In this document: positions 38,329-47,262 of the stretch, in pieces
Layout of the letters: each line of letters begins with the position of its first letter
How positions within the stretch are numbered: position 1 is the first letter of the stretch
Source: Methylocystis iwaonis
GTDB taxonomy: Bacteria; Pseudomonadota; Alphaproteobacteria; Rhizobiales; Beijerinckiaceae
Reading direction: 5' to 3'
Length of the DNA: 64,000 bases
Assembly: GCF_027925385.1 (NCBI RefSeq)
Contig: NZ_AP027143.1
Coordinates: 186,001 to 250,000, forward strand
Translations under genes and position numbers: made by a program
Notes under the pieces: generated by a model
The model's database searches: none
What the model was told of the DNA's origin: nothing
What the model saw: the letters and a program-made list of their open reading frames with translations, nothing else

Positions 38329-39229
38329 GCCGTCTGCTCCCAACGTCACGCCGACACGGTACCGCCAAGTCGCGCTCAGCACGAATGTCGATAACCTTGA
38401 CGCGGATTGGCTCATAAAACACTTTTCGGGCCGAGAAGCCTATATGCGGACGCGTTTCATCGTCGCCCGATGTGGCGGCGACTCGGCTGTCCTCGAGGTT
38501 GCTCGCCCCGAGGATTCTGGGCTTTTCTCAAGAATTAGGGAGGTGCGAGTGCTCGCACCTCCCAACGCCTGCCGTTACGTCGTCGCGCCGGCGATCGACA
38601 CGGCGGTTCCTTCCCAGCTCGCGCGCCTGGCGATGGAGCACCCCCGAGCATCCTGCATTGTAGTCGAGGGGCGCTATTCGCATGTGAGTTTCCTTCTGAA
38701 TCCGGCGCCCCTCGTGCTGAATGTCTTCGATGTTGTCCCTCCCTTTCCCTCGAAATTGCTCGATCAGGTCCAGCGTGTTCTGGACATGGCGGAGGATTTA
38801 CCTCCCATCGTGGCGGTTCCCAGTTTCGTCGACAGCCGAGAGGAGCTGGAGAGAGCTTGCAATCCACTTCCCGCCGAAGTGCTGGCGCCCTGCCGAGGGG
38901 CCGGCATAGACATCACCGGCGCAAATGCTTCCTTCCTCGATGAGAGGCCTTCTAAACGAGACTGGATACTGCTCGGCTGCGAGCGTTCCCAACAGATCCA
39001 TCGCTGGTTTTATGGCTCCGCGGCGCCCATTGTCGATATATGCCCGAACCGCTTTTTGGATGGGCGACTCGGCGGCGCGCAGACAATCGCACGATGTTGC
39101 CTCATCCAAGAAGGCGTCGAGGAGCGTTCGCGAGCGACATATGTGCCGTGGGGCGCGTCTCTTGCGGAAGTTCGGGAAGCGATCGACCGGATCGTGCGAA
39201 AGGTCGGAGTCCCATGGACGCGCACATGA
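38315..39229 (+). CDS. DUF7714-type protein in the CoM-like operon
   Basis: A 304-residue protein from the ATG at 38315 (behind GGGGAAAGAGG), overlapping comA by 14 bases. It resembles an actinobacterial family annotated DUF7714: FSGREAYMRTRFIVAR, ASCIVVEGRYSHVSFLLNPA, VLDMAEDLPP, and a cysteine-rich end LLGCERSQQIHRWFYG, VDICPNRF, ARCCLIQEG, VPWGASLAEVREAI. The conserved Cys/His set could bind a metal or iron-sulfur centre. No function is known. Its place between comA and the lyases makes it a candidate for a step that the other enzymes do not cover, such as decarboxylation. Confidence 0.65.
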   Translation: MFAFEPSAPNVTPTRYRQVALSTNVDNLDADWLIKHFSGREAYMRTRFIVARCGGDSAVLEVARPEDSGLFSRIREVRVLAPPNACRYVVAPAIDTAVPSQLARLAMEHPRASCIVVEGRYSHVSFLLNPAPLVLNVFDVVPPFPSKLLDQVQRVLDMAEDLPPIVAVPSFVDSREELERACNPLPAEVLAPCRGAGIDITGANASFLDERPSKRDWILLGCERSQQIHRWFYGSAAPIVDICPNRFLDGRLGGAQTIARCCLIQEGVEERSRATYVPWGASLAEVREAIDRIVRKVGVPWTRT

Positions 39230-40557
39230 TCGACTCCAAGATCTTCGGTCACCGGTGGTCCACGCCCGAGAGCCATGAGATTTTCGGTGAAACCGCGCGG
39301 GTAGCGCGATGGCTGGAAGTGATCGTGACTCTTGCCGAGGCTCAGGCTGAATGCGGCATTATCCCGGTTGCAGCGGCTGAAGACATCGGCGCCCTTCGCG
39401 GCGCCGAGCTGCCACTCGATCGCATCGCCGAGCGAACGCGGTCAACGGGTCACTCTACGCTTGGCATGATACAAACGCTGCGAGAGCTGTTGCCCGCTAC
39501 GTCGTCTGAATATGTCTATTTTGGCGCGACGGTGCAGGATGTGTCCGACACAGCGCAAGTGCTGGAGATGAAAGCTGGCGGCGCGTTGCTCTGGAGAGAC
39601 TTGTGGATGCTGGAAGGCGCGCTGATAGAGCTCGCCCGTCAACATCGGGAGACGCCCATGGCGGGCCGAACGCATGGGCAGTTGGGAGCGCCGATTTCCT
39701 TCGGGTTCAAACTCGCTTCATGGGCGGACGAAATCGGCCGCCATCTCGAGCGCATGCGCGGCGCTCGGAGCCGCTGGCTCGTCGGACAGCTCGGTGGCGC
39801 GGTCGGAGCATTGGCTTTCTTCGGAAATCGTGGGCTCGATCTGCGCGCCGCATTCTGCCGTCGGCTCTCATTGCGCGAACCGGCAATCTCCTGGCTATCT
39901 TGTCGGGATCGCATTGCCGAATTCGCCCACGTAGCCGCCATGGCCGCGACAAGCCTCGCTCGCATCGCCAATGAGATTTACGTCTTGCAGCGTAGCGAAA
40001 TCGGCGAGCTTCGTGAACGATCGCAAAACGCGACCGTGGGGAGTATCACTATGCCGCACAAGCGTAATCCCGAACGCAGCGAGCAGATCGTGACGCTCGC
40101 GCAACTGGCACGCGCCCAGTCCAATATTCTTACCGACTCGCTCGTCCATGAACATGAGCGAGATGGGCGGCACTGGAAAATCGAGTGGTCTGTCTTTCCG
40201 ACGTTATGTCACTCCGTTCTGGCTGCAGCCGCCATGTCCAGAGAGCTGGTCTGCGGGCTCGAGATTGATATGGCCGCGATGCGACGCAATCTGTCCAACG
40301 TACCCGCGTCCGAGCATTTGCTGAGCGTGATGTCCGCTCGTCTTGGCAAGCACCGTGCGCAAATGCTGCTTCAAGAGGCTTATCGTGCGGGTGCCGAGGA
40401 AAAAGTTTCTCTCACGAGCCTGCTGCAAGGCTTTGCAACGCAACACGAACTCTCGGGGCTTGCGAGGGTAGACTTTGGGTCATGCGCGTTGATGGTCGAT
40501 CGCGTGGTTGAGGCGGCGGGACGCCGCAGGGCGTTGGAATCGGAATGCTGGCAATGA
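39214..40557 (+). CDS. Aspartase/fumarase-superfamily lyase, adenylosuccinate-lyase-like (Xcb-type)
   Basis: A 447-residue homotetrameric lyase fold. The signature loop GSITMPHKRNPERSEQ is at about residues 275-290; GRTHGQLGAPISFGFKLASW holds the conserved His region. It is too far from purine genes to be PurB in function. In Xanthobacter, a member of this superfamily eliminates phosphate from phosphosulfolactate to give sulfoacrylate in CoM synthesis. This gene or the second lyase downstream should do that step. ATG 39214 overlaps the DUF7714 gene by 16 bases. Confidence 0.85.
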   Translation: MDAHMIDSKIFGHRWSTPESHEIFGETARVARWLEVIVTLAEAQAECGIIPVAAAEDIGALRGAELPLDRIAERTRSTGHSTLGMIQTLRELLPATSSEYVYFGATVQDVSDTAQVLEMKAGGALLWRDLWMLEGALIELARQHRETPMAGRTHGQLGAPISFGFKLASWADEIGRHLERMRGARSRWLVGQLGGAVGALAFFGNRGLDLRAAFCRRLSLREPAISWLSCRDRIAEFAHVAAMAATSLARIANEIYVLQRSEIGELRERSQNATVGSITMPHKRNPERSEQIVTLAQLARAQSNILTDSLVHEHERDGRHWKIEWSVFPTLCHSVLAAAAMSRELVCGLEIDMAAMRRNLSNVPASEHLLSVMSARLGKHRAQMLLQEAYRAGAEEKVSLTSLLQGFATQHELSGLARVDFGSCALMVDRVVEAAGRRRALESECWQ

Positions 40558-41576
40558 GGCCAATTTCACGGGTCGAACTCGGCGCCTTTCCCACGCCGCT
40601 GGAGAGAGGTTCGGATTTGGGGGAAATTCTCGGGATCGACGATTTGTGGATTAAGAGAGACGATCTCACGGGCTACTCGTGGGGCGGCAACAAGGTAAGG
40701 ACGATCGAGTTCATCCTGGGAGACGCCATTGCCCAGGAATCAGACTGCCTGGTGGTTTGTGGAGGACCGACATCCAACTTTGCGGCGCTGATGGCGGCCG
40801 CATGCGCGAGGCATGGAATTGCGGTCTACCAAGTGTGTTACGGAGAGGTTTCACATCGTGAACCGATTGCGCTCGCTTTCTCCCTGGCCGCGGGCGCGAC
40901 AGTGATGTTCACGGGATCGGCCAACCGTGCGAGCATGGATGACGCCGCGAAACAATGCGTCAATGATCTCAGGGTCAAAGGGCGTCGTCCTTATCTCGTC
41001 CCTCGTGGCGGCGCGACCGTCGTCGGCGCGTTGGGATACGCCCACGCGGCCGGAGAGTTCAGACGGCAACTTGCGGACGTCGGGTTGCGCGACGTTACCG
41101 TCGTTATCCCGGTGGGATCGGGCGGAACGATTGCTGGTCTTGTCTCCGGGTTCACACACGATTTTGAAAACGAAAATGACGCTGGAGCTTTCAATATCGA
41201 AGTCGTCGGCGTCTGTGTGTCTCGACCGCCTGAGGAGTTGTCGCCCGTGATCAACGCGATGGCGACCGCTTGCGGAGGTGGACGAGGCGCACTGCGATCC
41301 GTTCACTGCAAGTGGCGACTCGTCGACGGCCGCGGCGCGGGATTCGGAGTCTGCGACAGGCACGAGGATATGTTCATTGACGAGATCACGCGCCGTAGCC
41401 GGTTACTGGTCGACACGACATACAACGGCAAGGCGATGATCTGGCTCGGAGATTCATTAAGCCGGCCGGCAGGCTCTGTCGTCTACTGGCATACGGGGGG
41501 ATTTCTCGCTGTCGCCGACCGGGCCGCAAATCGAATCACACAACCGCCCGTCAAATCTCGAGATGGAATGATATGA
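40554..41576 (+). CDS. PLP-dependent enzyme, D-cysteine desulfhydrase/ACC deaminase-like (Xcb-type)
   Basis: A 340-residue fold type II PLP enzyme. LWIKRDDLTGYSWGGNKVRT holds the PLP lysine, CGGPTSNFAALMAAACARHG the substrate loop, and PVGSGGTIAGLVSG the phosphate-binding Gly loop. Bacterial CoM clusters contain a protein of this family (XcbD1 type), implicated in the thiolation chemistry. The preferred ATG (40554) overlaps the stop of the lyase as ATGA; ATG 40545 is possible. Free cysteine desulfhydrase is the main alternative. Confidence 0.85.
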   Translation: MRPISRVELGAFPTPLERGSDLGEILGIDDLWIKRDDLTGYSWGGNKVRTIEFILGDAIAQESDCLVVCGGPTSNFAALMAAACARHGIAVYQVCYGEVSHREPIALAFSLAAGATVMFTGSANRASMDDAAKQCVNDLRVKGRRPYLVPRGGATVVGALGYAHAAGEFRRQLADVGLRDVTVVIPVGSGGTIAGLVSGFTHDFENENDAGAFNIEVVGVCVSRPPEELSPVINAMATACGGGRGALRSVHCKWRLVDGRGAGFGVCDRHEDMFIDEITRRSRLLVDTTYNGKAMIWLGDSLSRPAGSVVYWHTGGFLAVADRAANRITQPPVKSRDGMI

Positions 41577-43087
41577 TCTCACCGACCCGCGACTACCACG
41601 CCCGCATTGAAGGCCCTTCTTCTGATCGACCGGCGCAGGAGCTGATCGAAGCTGGCTTCGCCTGGGAGATCGCAGATGCAGCGGTTCTGCATCACGGGCT
41701 CAACATGGCGGACTTCGGGCATGTAATCGATCTGCACCATCGCGGAATCATCTCGGACAGTGTCGCGCGCCAGGTTTTGGGTGTGCTGCTGAAAATCTAT
41801 CACACGGACGCTGCAGAGTTTCCTTACGATCCGCAGCTTGGCGAAGCATATAACTCACGCGAACAATACGTAGTAGCTTCGCTTGGAGATGTCGCGGGCT
41901 GGCTCCACGCGGGCAGACCCCGCCGCGAGGCGGCGCGCGTTGCTCTACGCATTTCATTGCGTCGCCTGACCGCGGAGTTGCTGAAATCCGCAGCCGATTT
42001 CGCTGAAACTGCAAGCAATATAGCTGCGCGGCATGCCGAAACCTTCATGGCCGATCAGACGTATCTGCAGCAGGCCCAGCCGTCGACCTTTGGCCATTAT
42101 CTTCTAAGCTTCGTTCCACCGGCGCTGCGTGACGCCGAGCGGTTGCGCACGGCGCTTAGCCAAATCAATGAAAGCCCAGGGGGAGCTGGGTGCGTCAACG
42201 GGAGCCGTCTGCTTGGGGATCGCGCGTTTGTCGCAGACCTTCTCGGTTTCGACAGGGTGATCGAGCATACGCGAGACGCGATGTGGCAGACAGATACGTT
42301 TATCGATCTCTTGGGGACGGGCGTGAGTCTACTGTCCAACCAGTCAAAGCTCGCCGAAGATTTGGAAATCTGGTCAAGCCAGGAATTCGACTATGTCGAT
42401 CTCGCCGGGCCCTACACGCGCTCGTCAGTGCTGATGCCACAGAAGCGCAATCCCTACGCGCTTTCGATCATACGCGGTGGAAGTGGCATGTTGATCGGGC
42501 GTCTTGCTGGCTTCCTTGCGGTCGTTAAAAGCCCATCTGCTCGGAGCGACAACCTGATCTTCGCCTACGGTGAGATTCCGCGGGCCTTAGAGTATGCGCG
42601 CAAGGTGAGCGATCTAACGAGAGGCGTCGTTGCCACTCTGGTGGTCAACGAGGCTCGTCTATGGAAGGCGCTAGAAAATGGTTTCAGCCAAGCGACCGAC
42701 CTAGCCGAGCACGTCATGCTCGAATGTGGCGTCGACTACAGGACAGCGTACCGAATCGTCGGCGATGCGGTTAAGGCGGCGAGCAGAGCCGGACGACGGG
42801 GGATAGATATTGATGTAGAAACGATTCATCTGTCCGCGCAGCGAGTGGCGGGCGTGGAGCTTTCTCTCGATCCCGATAGGCTGGCGGCGATCCTCGATCC
42901 CAAACAGATCGTCGCCAGCCGGTCCTCGGCCGGTGGGGCCGCGCCCAGGGTCGTCGAAACGATGGCTGCAGAATATGGGGCGTCTGCGCGCCGATTGAGC
43001 GCGCAAGCGAGTGCGGATTTGGCAAAATTCGCGCAAGTAGAGAAGGATCTCCTTTGCCGGGTCGAAAAGCTCGTTGCTGGCTGCTGA
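41573..43087 (+). CDS. Aspartase/fumarase-superfamily lyase, argininosuccinate-lyase-like (Xcb-type)
   Basis: A 504-residue lyase. SSVLMPQKRNPYALSIIRGG (about residues 283-302) is the superfamily signature loop with the catalytic Ser. QTYLQQAQPSTFGHYLLSFV carries the conserved Thr/His-equivalent region, where the usual TH is replaced by QP. A second superfamily member beside the first, flanking the PLP gene, is the layout of the Xanthobacter CoM cluster. Coupled to the PLP gene by ATGA. Which lyase removes phosphate and which handles the cysteine adduct is undecided. Confidence 0.85.
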   Translation: MISPTRDYHARIEGPSSDRPAQELIEAGFAWEIADAAVLHHGLNMADFGHVIDLHHRGIISDSVARQVLGVLLKIYHTDAAEFPYDPQLGEAYNSREQYVVASLGDVAGWLHAGRPRREAARVALRISLRRLTAELLKSAADFAETASNIAARHAETFMADQTYLQQAQPSTFGHYLLSFVPPALRDAERLRTALSQINESPGGAGCVNGSRLLGDRAFVADLLGFDRVIEHTRDAMWQTDTFIDLLGTGVSLLSNQSKLAEDLEIWSSQEFDYVDLAGPYTRSSVLMPQKRNPYALSIIRGGSGMLIGRLAGFLAVVKSPSARSDNLIFAYGEIPRALEYARKVSDLTRGVVATLVVNEARLWKALENGFSQATDLAEHVMLECGVDYRTAYRIVGDAVKAASRAGRRGIDIDVETIHLSAQRVAGVELSLDPDRLAAILDPKQIVASRSSAGGAAPRVVETMAAEYGASARRLSAQASADLAKFAQVEKDLLCRVEKLVAGC

Positions 43088-43138
43088 CCGTGAGGCACAG
43101 CAAACGCACCGACATGCGCAGGAGAGGAGGAGAGAATC

Positions 43139-44059
43139 ATGCGGCTGCTTGTCATCGGAGCCGGTTCAACGGGGGGCTATCTTGGAACGCGGTTGGCGCA
43201 GGCGGGGCGTGACGTTACCTTCCTTGTGCGACCTGAACGCGCCGCACAGATAAGAGAGAGTGGGCTCCGGATTATCAGCCCCTTTGGCGATACAATATTC
43301 CACCCGACATTCATTACGGCGGAAACTATTACCAAGCCCTACGATATCATCCTGGTAACCGTAAAGGCCTTTCAGCTCGATGCCGCTCTTGACGCGTTTT
43401 CACCGGCGGTTGGCGGCAACACGATGATCCTGCCGGTCCTCAACGGAATGCGTCATATGGACATCTTGTCGGAGCGATTTCCGCACAACGTAATTGGCGG
43501 CGCTCTGAGAGTTATGACCGTTCTCGAAGAGGACGGCCGAATTATACAGCTTTCGCTCCTGCAGGAATTGGCCTATGGCGAACTCGACGGCAGCCTGACT
43601 CCGCGGATTCAGGCGCTGGACGCGTTCCTCCGAAGCGCTCAGATTGGAGCCCGGCTTTCGAGCTGCGTCCGTCGCGAAATGTGGGAGAAATGGATTTTGC
43701 TTTCTGCCCTGGGAGCGGTCACTTGCCTAATGCGCGGGCTAATAGGCGAGGTAGAAGCTTGCCCGGAGGGCAAAGCCTTTGCGCTCCAGATTCTAGATGA
43801 GATCGTCGCGATTGTCAGAGCGGTGGGTGAGGCCCCATCGGATAATTTCCTCACGGCAACACGGCAACAGATTATCGCCAAAGGTTCGTCGGTGGCCTCT
43901 TCGATGTATCGGGATATTGAGCGTGGCCGCTCTATTGAGGTGGAAGAGATTATCGGCGACATGGTGCGTCGTGGGAAAAAAGTGGGGATCAACGCGCCTC
44001 TCCTCTCCGCAGCCTACGCTCATCTCTGTATTTACCAGAACAGGGTCAAGGCTGCATGA
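43139..44059 (+). CDS. Ketopantoate-reductase-family dehydrogenase
   Basis: A 306-residue ApbA/PanE-type NAD(P)H enzyme. MRLLVIGAGSTGGYLGTRLA is the Rossmann motif, ILPVLNGMRHMDIL the middle signature, REMWEKWILLSALGAVTCLM contains the catalytic Lys, and SSMYRDIERGRSIEVEEIIG the C-terminal signature. It has a strong ribosome site (GGAGAGGAGGAGAG) 51 bases after the second lyase. In pantothenate synthesis it would reduce ketopantoate, but no pan gene is near. In this operon it could supply the reductive last step; this is inference. Confidence 0.85.
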   Translation: MRLLVIGAGSTGGYLGTRLAQAGRDVTFLVRPERAAQIRESGLRIISPFGDTIFHPTFITAETITKPYDIILVTVKAFQLDAALDAFSPAVGGNTMILPVLNGMRHMDILSERFPHNVIGGALRVMTVLEEDGRIIQLSLLQELAYGELDGSLTPRIQALDAFLRSAQIGARLSSCVRREMWEKWILLSALGAVTCLMRGLIGEVEACPEGKAFALQILDEIVAIVRAVGEAPSDNFLTATRQQIIAKGSSVASSMYRDIERGRSIEVEEIIGDMVRRGKKVGINAPLLSAAYAHLCIYQNRVKAA

Positions 44060-44234
44060 GCGTGCGTTATTGAAGCTTGAGAAAGGGGCCTGATTGCTCT
44101 TTGATGGCGTTCCTTTGCAGCGCATTCGATTGGCTTGGCTCTCGCATAGAGTTCTCTCGTCGGGCATCTCCGCTCGATGGGGCGGGACGACCAGCGGTCC
44201 CGTTTCCTTCAAGCCGCGGAATCCGGAGAAGCGC

Positions 44235-44900
44235 ATGAACGACAATCGCCTTTTCTCGGCCGCAGCGGCCCGCAACCGAGGGCCCATCCTGGATGTGTTG
44301 CGGGCGGTTCTGCCCAAACAGGGGCTCGTGTTGGAGATCGCGAGTGGTTCCGGCGAACATGTCGTGCATTTTGCGGCCAACCTGAAAAACCTGACGTTCA
44401 CGCCATCGGACCCCAGCCCAAAGGCCTGTGCGAGCGTCGCGGCGTGGATCGCGTGCTCTGGCGCCCAGAATGTGCGGGCGCCGCTCGCTCTCGATGCGGC
44501 GAGCGCGCCCTGGCCAATCGAACGGGCCGACGCCGTCATCTGCATCAACATGGTCCATATTTCGCCATGGGCGGCGACGGTGGGCTTGTTCGACAATGCA
44601 GGCGCGATTCTGCCGGCCGGCGCGCCGCTCTATCTTTATGGCCCCTACAAACGGGACGGCGCGCATACCGCGCCGAGCAACGCGGAATTCGACGCGGGCC
44701 TTCGCGCGCAAAATCCCTCCTGGGGCGTGCGTGATCTCGAAACAGTGGCCGATCTTGGCCGCCAGGCAGGCTTCGAAAGACCCGACATTGTGGAAATGCC
44801 GGCGAATAATCTAAGCTTGATTTTTCGCCGCAGCGCCGAGACCAGACAACCGACGCCGGCGGCGAAAGACATCTTCGACGAACGGAAGAGGCGAGCGTGA
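44235..44900 (+). CDS. DUF938 SAM-dependent methyltransferase-like protein
   Basis: A 221-residue class I methyltransferase fold of the DUF938 family. VLEIASGSGEHVVHFAANLK is motif I, FTPSDPSPKA motif II, and ADAVICINMVHISPWAATVG the motif IV region. The ATG is behind GGAGAA. It is coupled to the next gene by a 4-base GTGA overlap. Natural substrate not known. Confidence 0.85.
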   Translation: MNDNRLFSAAAARNRGPILDVLRAVLPKQGLVLEIASGSGEHVVHFAANLKNLTFTPSDPSPKACASVAAWIACSGAQNVRAPLALDAASAPWPIERADAVICINMVHISPWAATVGLFDNAGAILPAGAPLYLYGPYKRDGAHTAPSNAEFDAGLRAQNPSWGVRDLETVADLGRQAGFERPDIVEMPANNLSLIFRRSAETRQPTPAAKDIFDERKRRA

Positions 44901-45586
44901 TTCCCTGGTCTTTGATCGACACGGCGCAAATACCGGGCGGCGAGGGCGCGCTGCGACTCATGCGTCGGGGAGGCGAATTTTCGATCATGCTCGGCAATAA
45001 TGAACTGATGAACAGCCGTTTGAGTGGATCCGAGCAAGCGCTTGCCACACTCTCATATGAGAGAATTCGCTCTTGCCCAGCGCCGAGCATCCTCATCGGC
45101 GGACTTGGGATGGGTTTTACTTTGCGCGCCGTGCTTTCGGTCCTCGATCCAAAGGCGCGAGTCGTCGTCGCGGAACTCGTCCCAGCCGTGGTGGCATGGG
45201 CGCGCGGCCCAATGGCCGAATTACACGGGGGGAGTCTGACGGATCCGCGCGTCTCGATCCAGGAAACGGATGTGGGCCGCCTCATTCATTCGGGGCGGGG
45301 GTCCTATGACGCAATCCTCCTAGACGTGGATAACGGCCCCGAGGGGCTGACGCGCGAAGCCAATGACGGGCTTTATCACAGCGCGGGATTGACGGCGGCC
45401 CGCAAAGCCTTGCGTCCAGGCGGCGTCCTGGCCGTCTGGTCTTGCGCCCCGGATCGCAGCTTCACACAGCGACTCCACAAGGCGGGGTTCGGCGTCGAGG
45501 AGATCAAGGTGCGCGCCAATGGCGGACGAGGCGGAGCCCGACACGTCGTCTGGATCGCGACGCGCATCGATCGTGGCGCCCAATAG
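44897..45586 (+). CDS. Spermidine-synthase-like protein (SpeE fold)
   Basis: A 229-residue Rossmann methyltransferase/aminopropyltransferase-like protein. ILIGGLGMGFTLRAVLSVLD is the dcSAM/SAM-binding motif, VVVAELVPAVVAWARG the acidic loop, and YDAILLDVDNGPEGLT the gatekeeper region. The N-terminal beta domain of true spermidine synthases is short. Start is GTG at 44897, overlapping the DUF938 stop. True SpeE activity is unproven. Confidence 0.75.
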   Translation: MIPWSLIDTAQIPGGEGALRLMRRGGEFSIMLGNNELMNSRLSGSEQALATLSYERIRSCPAPSILIGGLGMGFTLRAVLSVLDPKARVVVAELVPAVVAWARGPMAELHGGSLTDPRVSIQETDVGRLIHSGRGSYDAILLDVDNGPEGLTREANDGLYHSAGLTAARKALRPGGVLAVWSCAPDRSFTQRLHKAGFGVEEIKVRANGGRGGARHVVWIATRIDRGAQ

Positions 45587-46215
45587 TTCCCCTAGTCGAT
45601 CAAGACTTCGTCAACGGCTGGTAAGCCAACGAGCCTTGGCCCCTCTTGAAAAGGAAACCAAGTTCTTTGACGACCAAGCGGAAGATCTACGGCGCGACGG
45701 TCACGCAAGCCGGGAGACTGGCGCGGAGCGTTTGCGCCAAGACGTTCATCGCTTTGTGCCGCGGCTCGCCACGGCGAAAAACCAGTCTGACGCGCCGCGA
45801 TACGTTAGTCCCCTTTATCGGCAGAACGGTCATGCGATTCTTCCGATCCCGCCATGCTTCTACGGCGAGTTGCGGAACAAGCATCGTTCCATAGCCGGCA
45901 GGCGTGAGCTGCAGTAGGATTCGGCTTAATTTTCGGCTATCTTCCGTGCCGGCCTGCCGCGGCGATGAATCCGATCGACGCGCTGAGGCGGGAGTAGACC
46001 GCGAGCGTGCGGCTCCCCATGCCCATAGCTGTGGCGCTCCCGAGATCGACGTTTCCGCCACCCGAGAAATTTCGGGTGGCCAAAGCGCGCTCGACGCCGC
46101 CGCTTCGAGGGGCGCGAGATTTCGCGGCGCTGTTTCGCTCCAAAAAATGTGCCGGACTGGTCGAACAGGCTCTCCCTAAGCCGGCGGCGACAGCGGCCGA
46201 GGGCTGGTCAGCAAA
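45587..46215. other. Decayed intergenic region with a LysR fragment
   Basis: About 630 bases without an intact gene. The minus strand holds a LysR C-terminal piece (45687-45930, listed separately). The part 45940-46215 has a minus-strand open frame with no recognisable similarity. Confidence 0.5.
45687..45930 (-). pseudogene. LysR-family (OxyR-like) regulator, C-terminal fragment
   Basis: The frame ends at 45687 and reads LTPAGYGTMLVPQLAVEAWR then VSRRVRLVFRRGEPRHKAMN. These are the ligand-domain strands near the C terminus of OxyR-like LysR proteins (GYG-TLVP-LAV; R-VRLVFRRG-PR). No helix-turn-helix half is found upstream. Confidence 0.55.
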
Positions 46216-46340
46216 CAACCTCCTTAGACCCCACATCTAAACTCATGACCAATAGCTGACAGTCGCTGCGATGCAGACGGCTGCGAGGAAGTTGGTCGTG
46301 CTCCGATCGTCGCGTGTGGCGAAGCGCCTGCTGGAAGGCA
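46216..46340 (-). pseudogene. IS5-family transposase C-terminal remnant
   Basis: The minus strand reads RRFATRDDRSTTNFLAAVCI then AATVSYW and stop, closely matching the remnant at 11282-11413 in inverse orientation, followed by an IS5-like end GAGTTTAGATGTGGGGTC. Its junction touches the 3' end of the DJ-1/PfpI gene, whose last residues may have been changed. Confidence 0.7.
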
Positions 46341-46358
46341 AAACAGACGGATTCTCGG

Positions 46359-47123
46359 TCAACACTGCGACATTTTGGCGAACGCCTCCACCGCGCCGCG
46401 TGAGTATTGGGAAGCCATGTCGGCCATCAGCGCCTCGGACTGCTCGACATGCAAGGGCTGCGCTTGTGTCGCGGTTCCTGTGCCAAAGGGTGGATGGGGA
46501 TCGTATTCGATAATCCACTCGGCCAATTCAGCGCTAGCCCGCCCGAAAATGCGTTCGACTGCGAGCAGTGCAGCCTCGAAGCTGCCAACGCCAGGGCCCG
46601 CAGTGTAAAGATTACCGTCGACGACAACGCCAGCGCCCCCCTGCACCACCTCCGCCGCCCCGAGGTGGGTTAAAATCGGCAACGCGTTATGGCTCGAGGT
46701 CACGCGCCTGTTCTTGAGAAGACCTGCGGCGCCGAGCATAAGAACGCCATTGCAAATGCCGATGACGCAACGAGCCCTGCGCCCCTGCGTTGCGACGAAT
46801 TCAATCGCCTCGGCGTCGTTCTGGATTTCCGGCGGCAGCATCGGGACAGCGATGACGTCAAGATCTGGACAATCTGCGAAGGTCGTTGTCGGCTTCGTCC
46901 ACCAGGAAGGGAAACCTTCGACCAAGTCCAGTGATTTCCAGACCAAATGAATTTCGGCGCCCGGCATCAGCCCGAAAATTGTCTGGACGCCGACCATGTC
47001 CATGGGAATGAAGCCGGGCCCGATGACGATGCCGACATGGAATGGCGCGGTCCCCTGCGGCGATATCATGGCGCGGAGTTTCTCGATTGAAGGCACGCTG
47101 GATTTCTCGGGTAAAATGGGCAT
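46359..47123 (-). CDS. DJ-1/PfpI-family protein (isonitrile-hydratase-like)
   Basis: A 254-residue protein. FHVGIVIGPGFIPMDMVGVQ begins the fold. The nucleophile elbow is VIGICNGVLMLGAAGLLKNR with Cys at about residue 143; VTSSHNALPILTHLGA follows. This arrangement is closest to isocyanide hydratases and GlxA-like amidase domains of the superfamily. It is divergent from a GlxA-type regulator (139-base gap). An isonitrile or nitrile role would suit the region but is not proven. Confidence 0.8.
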   Translation of the reverse strand: MPILPEKSSVPSIEKLRAMISPQGTAPFHVGIVIGPGFIPMDMVGVQTIFGLMPGAEIHLVWKSLDLVEGFPSWWTKPTTTFADCPDLDVIAVPMLPPEIQNDAEAIEFVATQGRRARCVIGICNGVLMLGAAGLLKNRRVTSSHNALPILTHLGAAEVVQGGAGVVVDGNLYTAGPGVGSFEAALLAVERIFGRASAELAEWIIEYDPHPPFGTGTATQAQPLHVEQSEALMADMASQYSRGAVEAFAKMSQC

Positions 47124-47262
47124 GCGCGTTACTCCCCGGCTGTGATTATCGAGGACACCATAGCCAACGCAGACGATGGCAGAAATGACATATATACCTC
47201 AAAATCTGTCATTGACGGCGCCAGCAAATGGAGGCAGCCTATGGCTGCAAGGTTGATCAGCC

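Noticed and set aside
39214..43087. PurB and ArgH housekeeping lyases
   Set aside because: Both are in one overlapping operon with comA and a desulfhydrase homologue and with no purine or arginine genes.
45937..46236. A minus-strand 99-residue reading frame as a gene
   Set aside because: No similarity, no ribosome site, and it lies between two remnants.
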